From assembly GCF_035194505.1 (NCBI RefSeq), contig NZ_CP136573.1:1661001-1725000 (forward strand): 64,000 nucleotides of DNA, written 5' to 3'. The stretch comes from Erythrobacter sp. (lineage in GTDB: Bacteria; Pseudomonadota; Alphaproteobacteria; Sphingomonadales; Sphingomonadaceae). Below, in pieces: positions 63,675-64,000 of the stretch; the first letter of the stretch is position 1; each line of letters starts with the position of its first letter. The position numbers and the translations under genes are program-made. The notes below the pieces were generated by a model. That model was given only the letters and a program-made list of their open reading frames with translations. It searched no databases and was not told where the DNA came from.

Positions 63675-64000
63675 ATGCGCAAACTCGTCATTGGCATGGC
63701 GATGGCTTCGACCGCGCTCTCCACGCCCGCCCTGGCTCGTGAAGGCCAGTGGTACATTCAGGGTGATGGCGGCGTGATGATCGTTGAAGACCAGAGCCTT
63801 GATGTAAACGGTGTTGCGGGCGATGCCGGCGCCGATTACGATAACGGATACGACTTCGGCGCAGCCGTTGGTTATGACTTCGGCGCTTTCCGTCTGGAAT
63901 CCGAAGCAAGCTACCGTGTTGCCGATCTCGACACTGTGACCGCTGGCGGCCAAGGTCTTGCCGCTGGTGCCCCCACTAACTCGTTCTTCCGTTCTATGAC
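63675..64000 (+). CDS. Outer-membrane beta-barrel protein (OmpA-type), cut by window edge
   Basis: The first 108 codons of a protein with signal MRKLVIGMAMASTALSTPALA and a mature start (REGQWYIQGDGGVMIVED) of alternating strands: DFGAAVGYDFGAFRLESEASYR. This is the N-terminal barrel of OmpA-like porins of Sphingomonadales. The C-terminal OmpA domain, if any, lies outside. AAAGGGGAAATTTGA supplies the ribosome binding site. Confidence 0.82.
   Translation, partial: MRKLVIGMAMASTALSTPALAREGQWYIQGDGGVMIVEDQSLDVNGVAGDAGADYDNGYDFGAAVGYDFGAFRLESEASYRVADLDTVTAGGQGLAAGAPTNSFFRSM

Overview
The window is a 64 kb piece of a GC-rich alphaproteobacterial chromosome. It is most likely from Sphingomonadales, close to Erythrobacter/Porphyrobacter (family-level placement is inference). 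Supporting genes are CtrA and DivK cell-cycle regulators, serine palmitoyltransferase with its own acyl carrier protein, a DUF4167 protein, a DUF3572 protein, a cysteine-poor DksA, and remains of a gene-transfer-agent (GTA) cluster. Four perfect copies and one near-perfect copy of the ParB site parS (TGTTTCACGTGAAACA) lie between 16.2 and 54.8 kb, so the window probably spans the origin-proximal centromere. No parAB, dnaA, rRNA, tRNA or CRISPR was seen.

Layout. 0-10.2 kb: MATE exporter, MscS channel, CIRCE-controlled groES-groL with a terminator, an FAD oxidoreductase, a secreted protein, HNH nuclease, gluQ, a HIG1-type protein, a PduO-type cobalamin adenosyltransferase and 3-hydroxybutyryl-CoA dehydrogenase. 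10.2-18.8 kb: mutS, maeB, parS, trmB, a membrane-bound LuxR-type regulator and ctrA. 19.0-22.15 kb: a lower-GC island bounded by a 28-nt direct repeat of the rpoN 3' end. It holds a two-gene minus-strand operon, an unknown protein followed by a class III nucleotide-cyclase-like protein, and the second gene is split by a 1052-bp IS630-family insertion. 22.15-29.2 kb: rpoN, lptB, ppa, a compositionally mosaic hisS, prfA and prmC, with a 266-bp MITE-like element at the 3' end of prmC. 29.7-34.6 kb: DUF4167 protein, lnt, metK behind a palindromic leader, and a DUF418 protein carrying two parS sites. 34.6-39.4 kb: a minus-strand operon scoA - HAD-like lipoprotein - scoB - esterase - CaiB/BaiF CoA-transferase. 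39.4-45.2 kb: a candidate small RNA, Cdc48-type AAA ATPase, parS and polA. 45.4-55.1 kb: a small lipoprotein, a class A beta-lactamase-like hydrolase, a DUF305/LVIVD fusion, kynA-kynU, DUF4112, an oligopeptide-binding-type lipoprotein, PilZ, dksA and a Sel1 protein containing parS. 55.1-58.3 kb: a five-gene overlapping minus-strand operon (DUF3572, HAD, RidA, GDPD, GNAT-like). 58.4-64 kb: divK, a secreted protein, an orphan Pycsar-effector-type (DUF5706) membrane protein divergent from acpP-like/spt, the deleted GTA remnant, and the start of an outer-membrane beta-barrel gene.

Most of the window is core housekeeping. The points of most interest are the rpoN-tail island with its IS-split cyclase operon, the orphan DUF5706 protein elsewhere in the window, the parS cluster, the chimeric hisS, the MITE-like element that supplies the prmC stop codon, and the GTA deletion scar.
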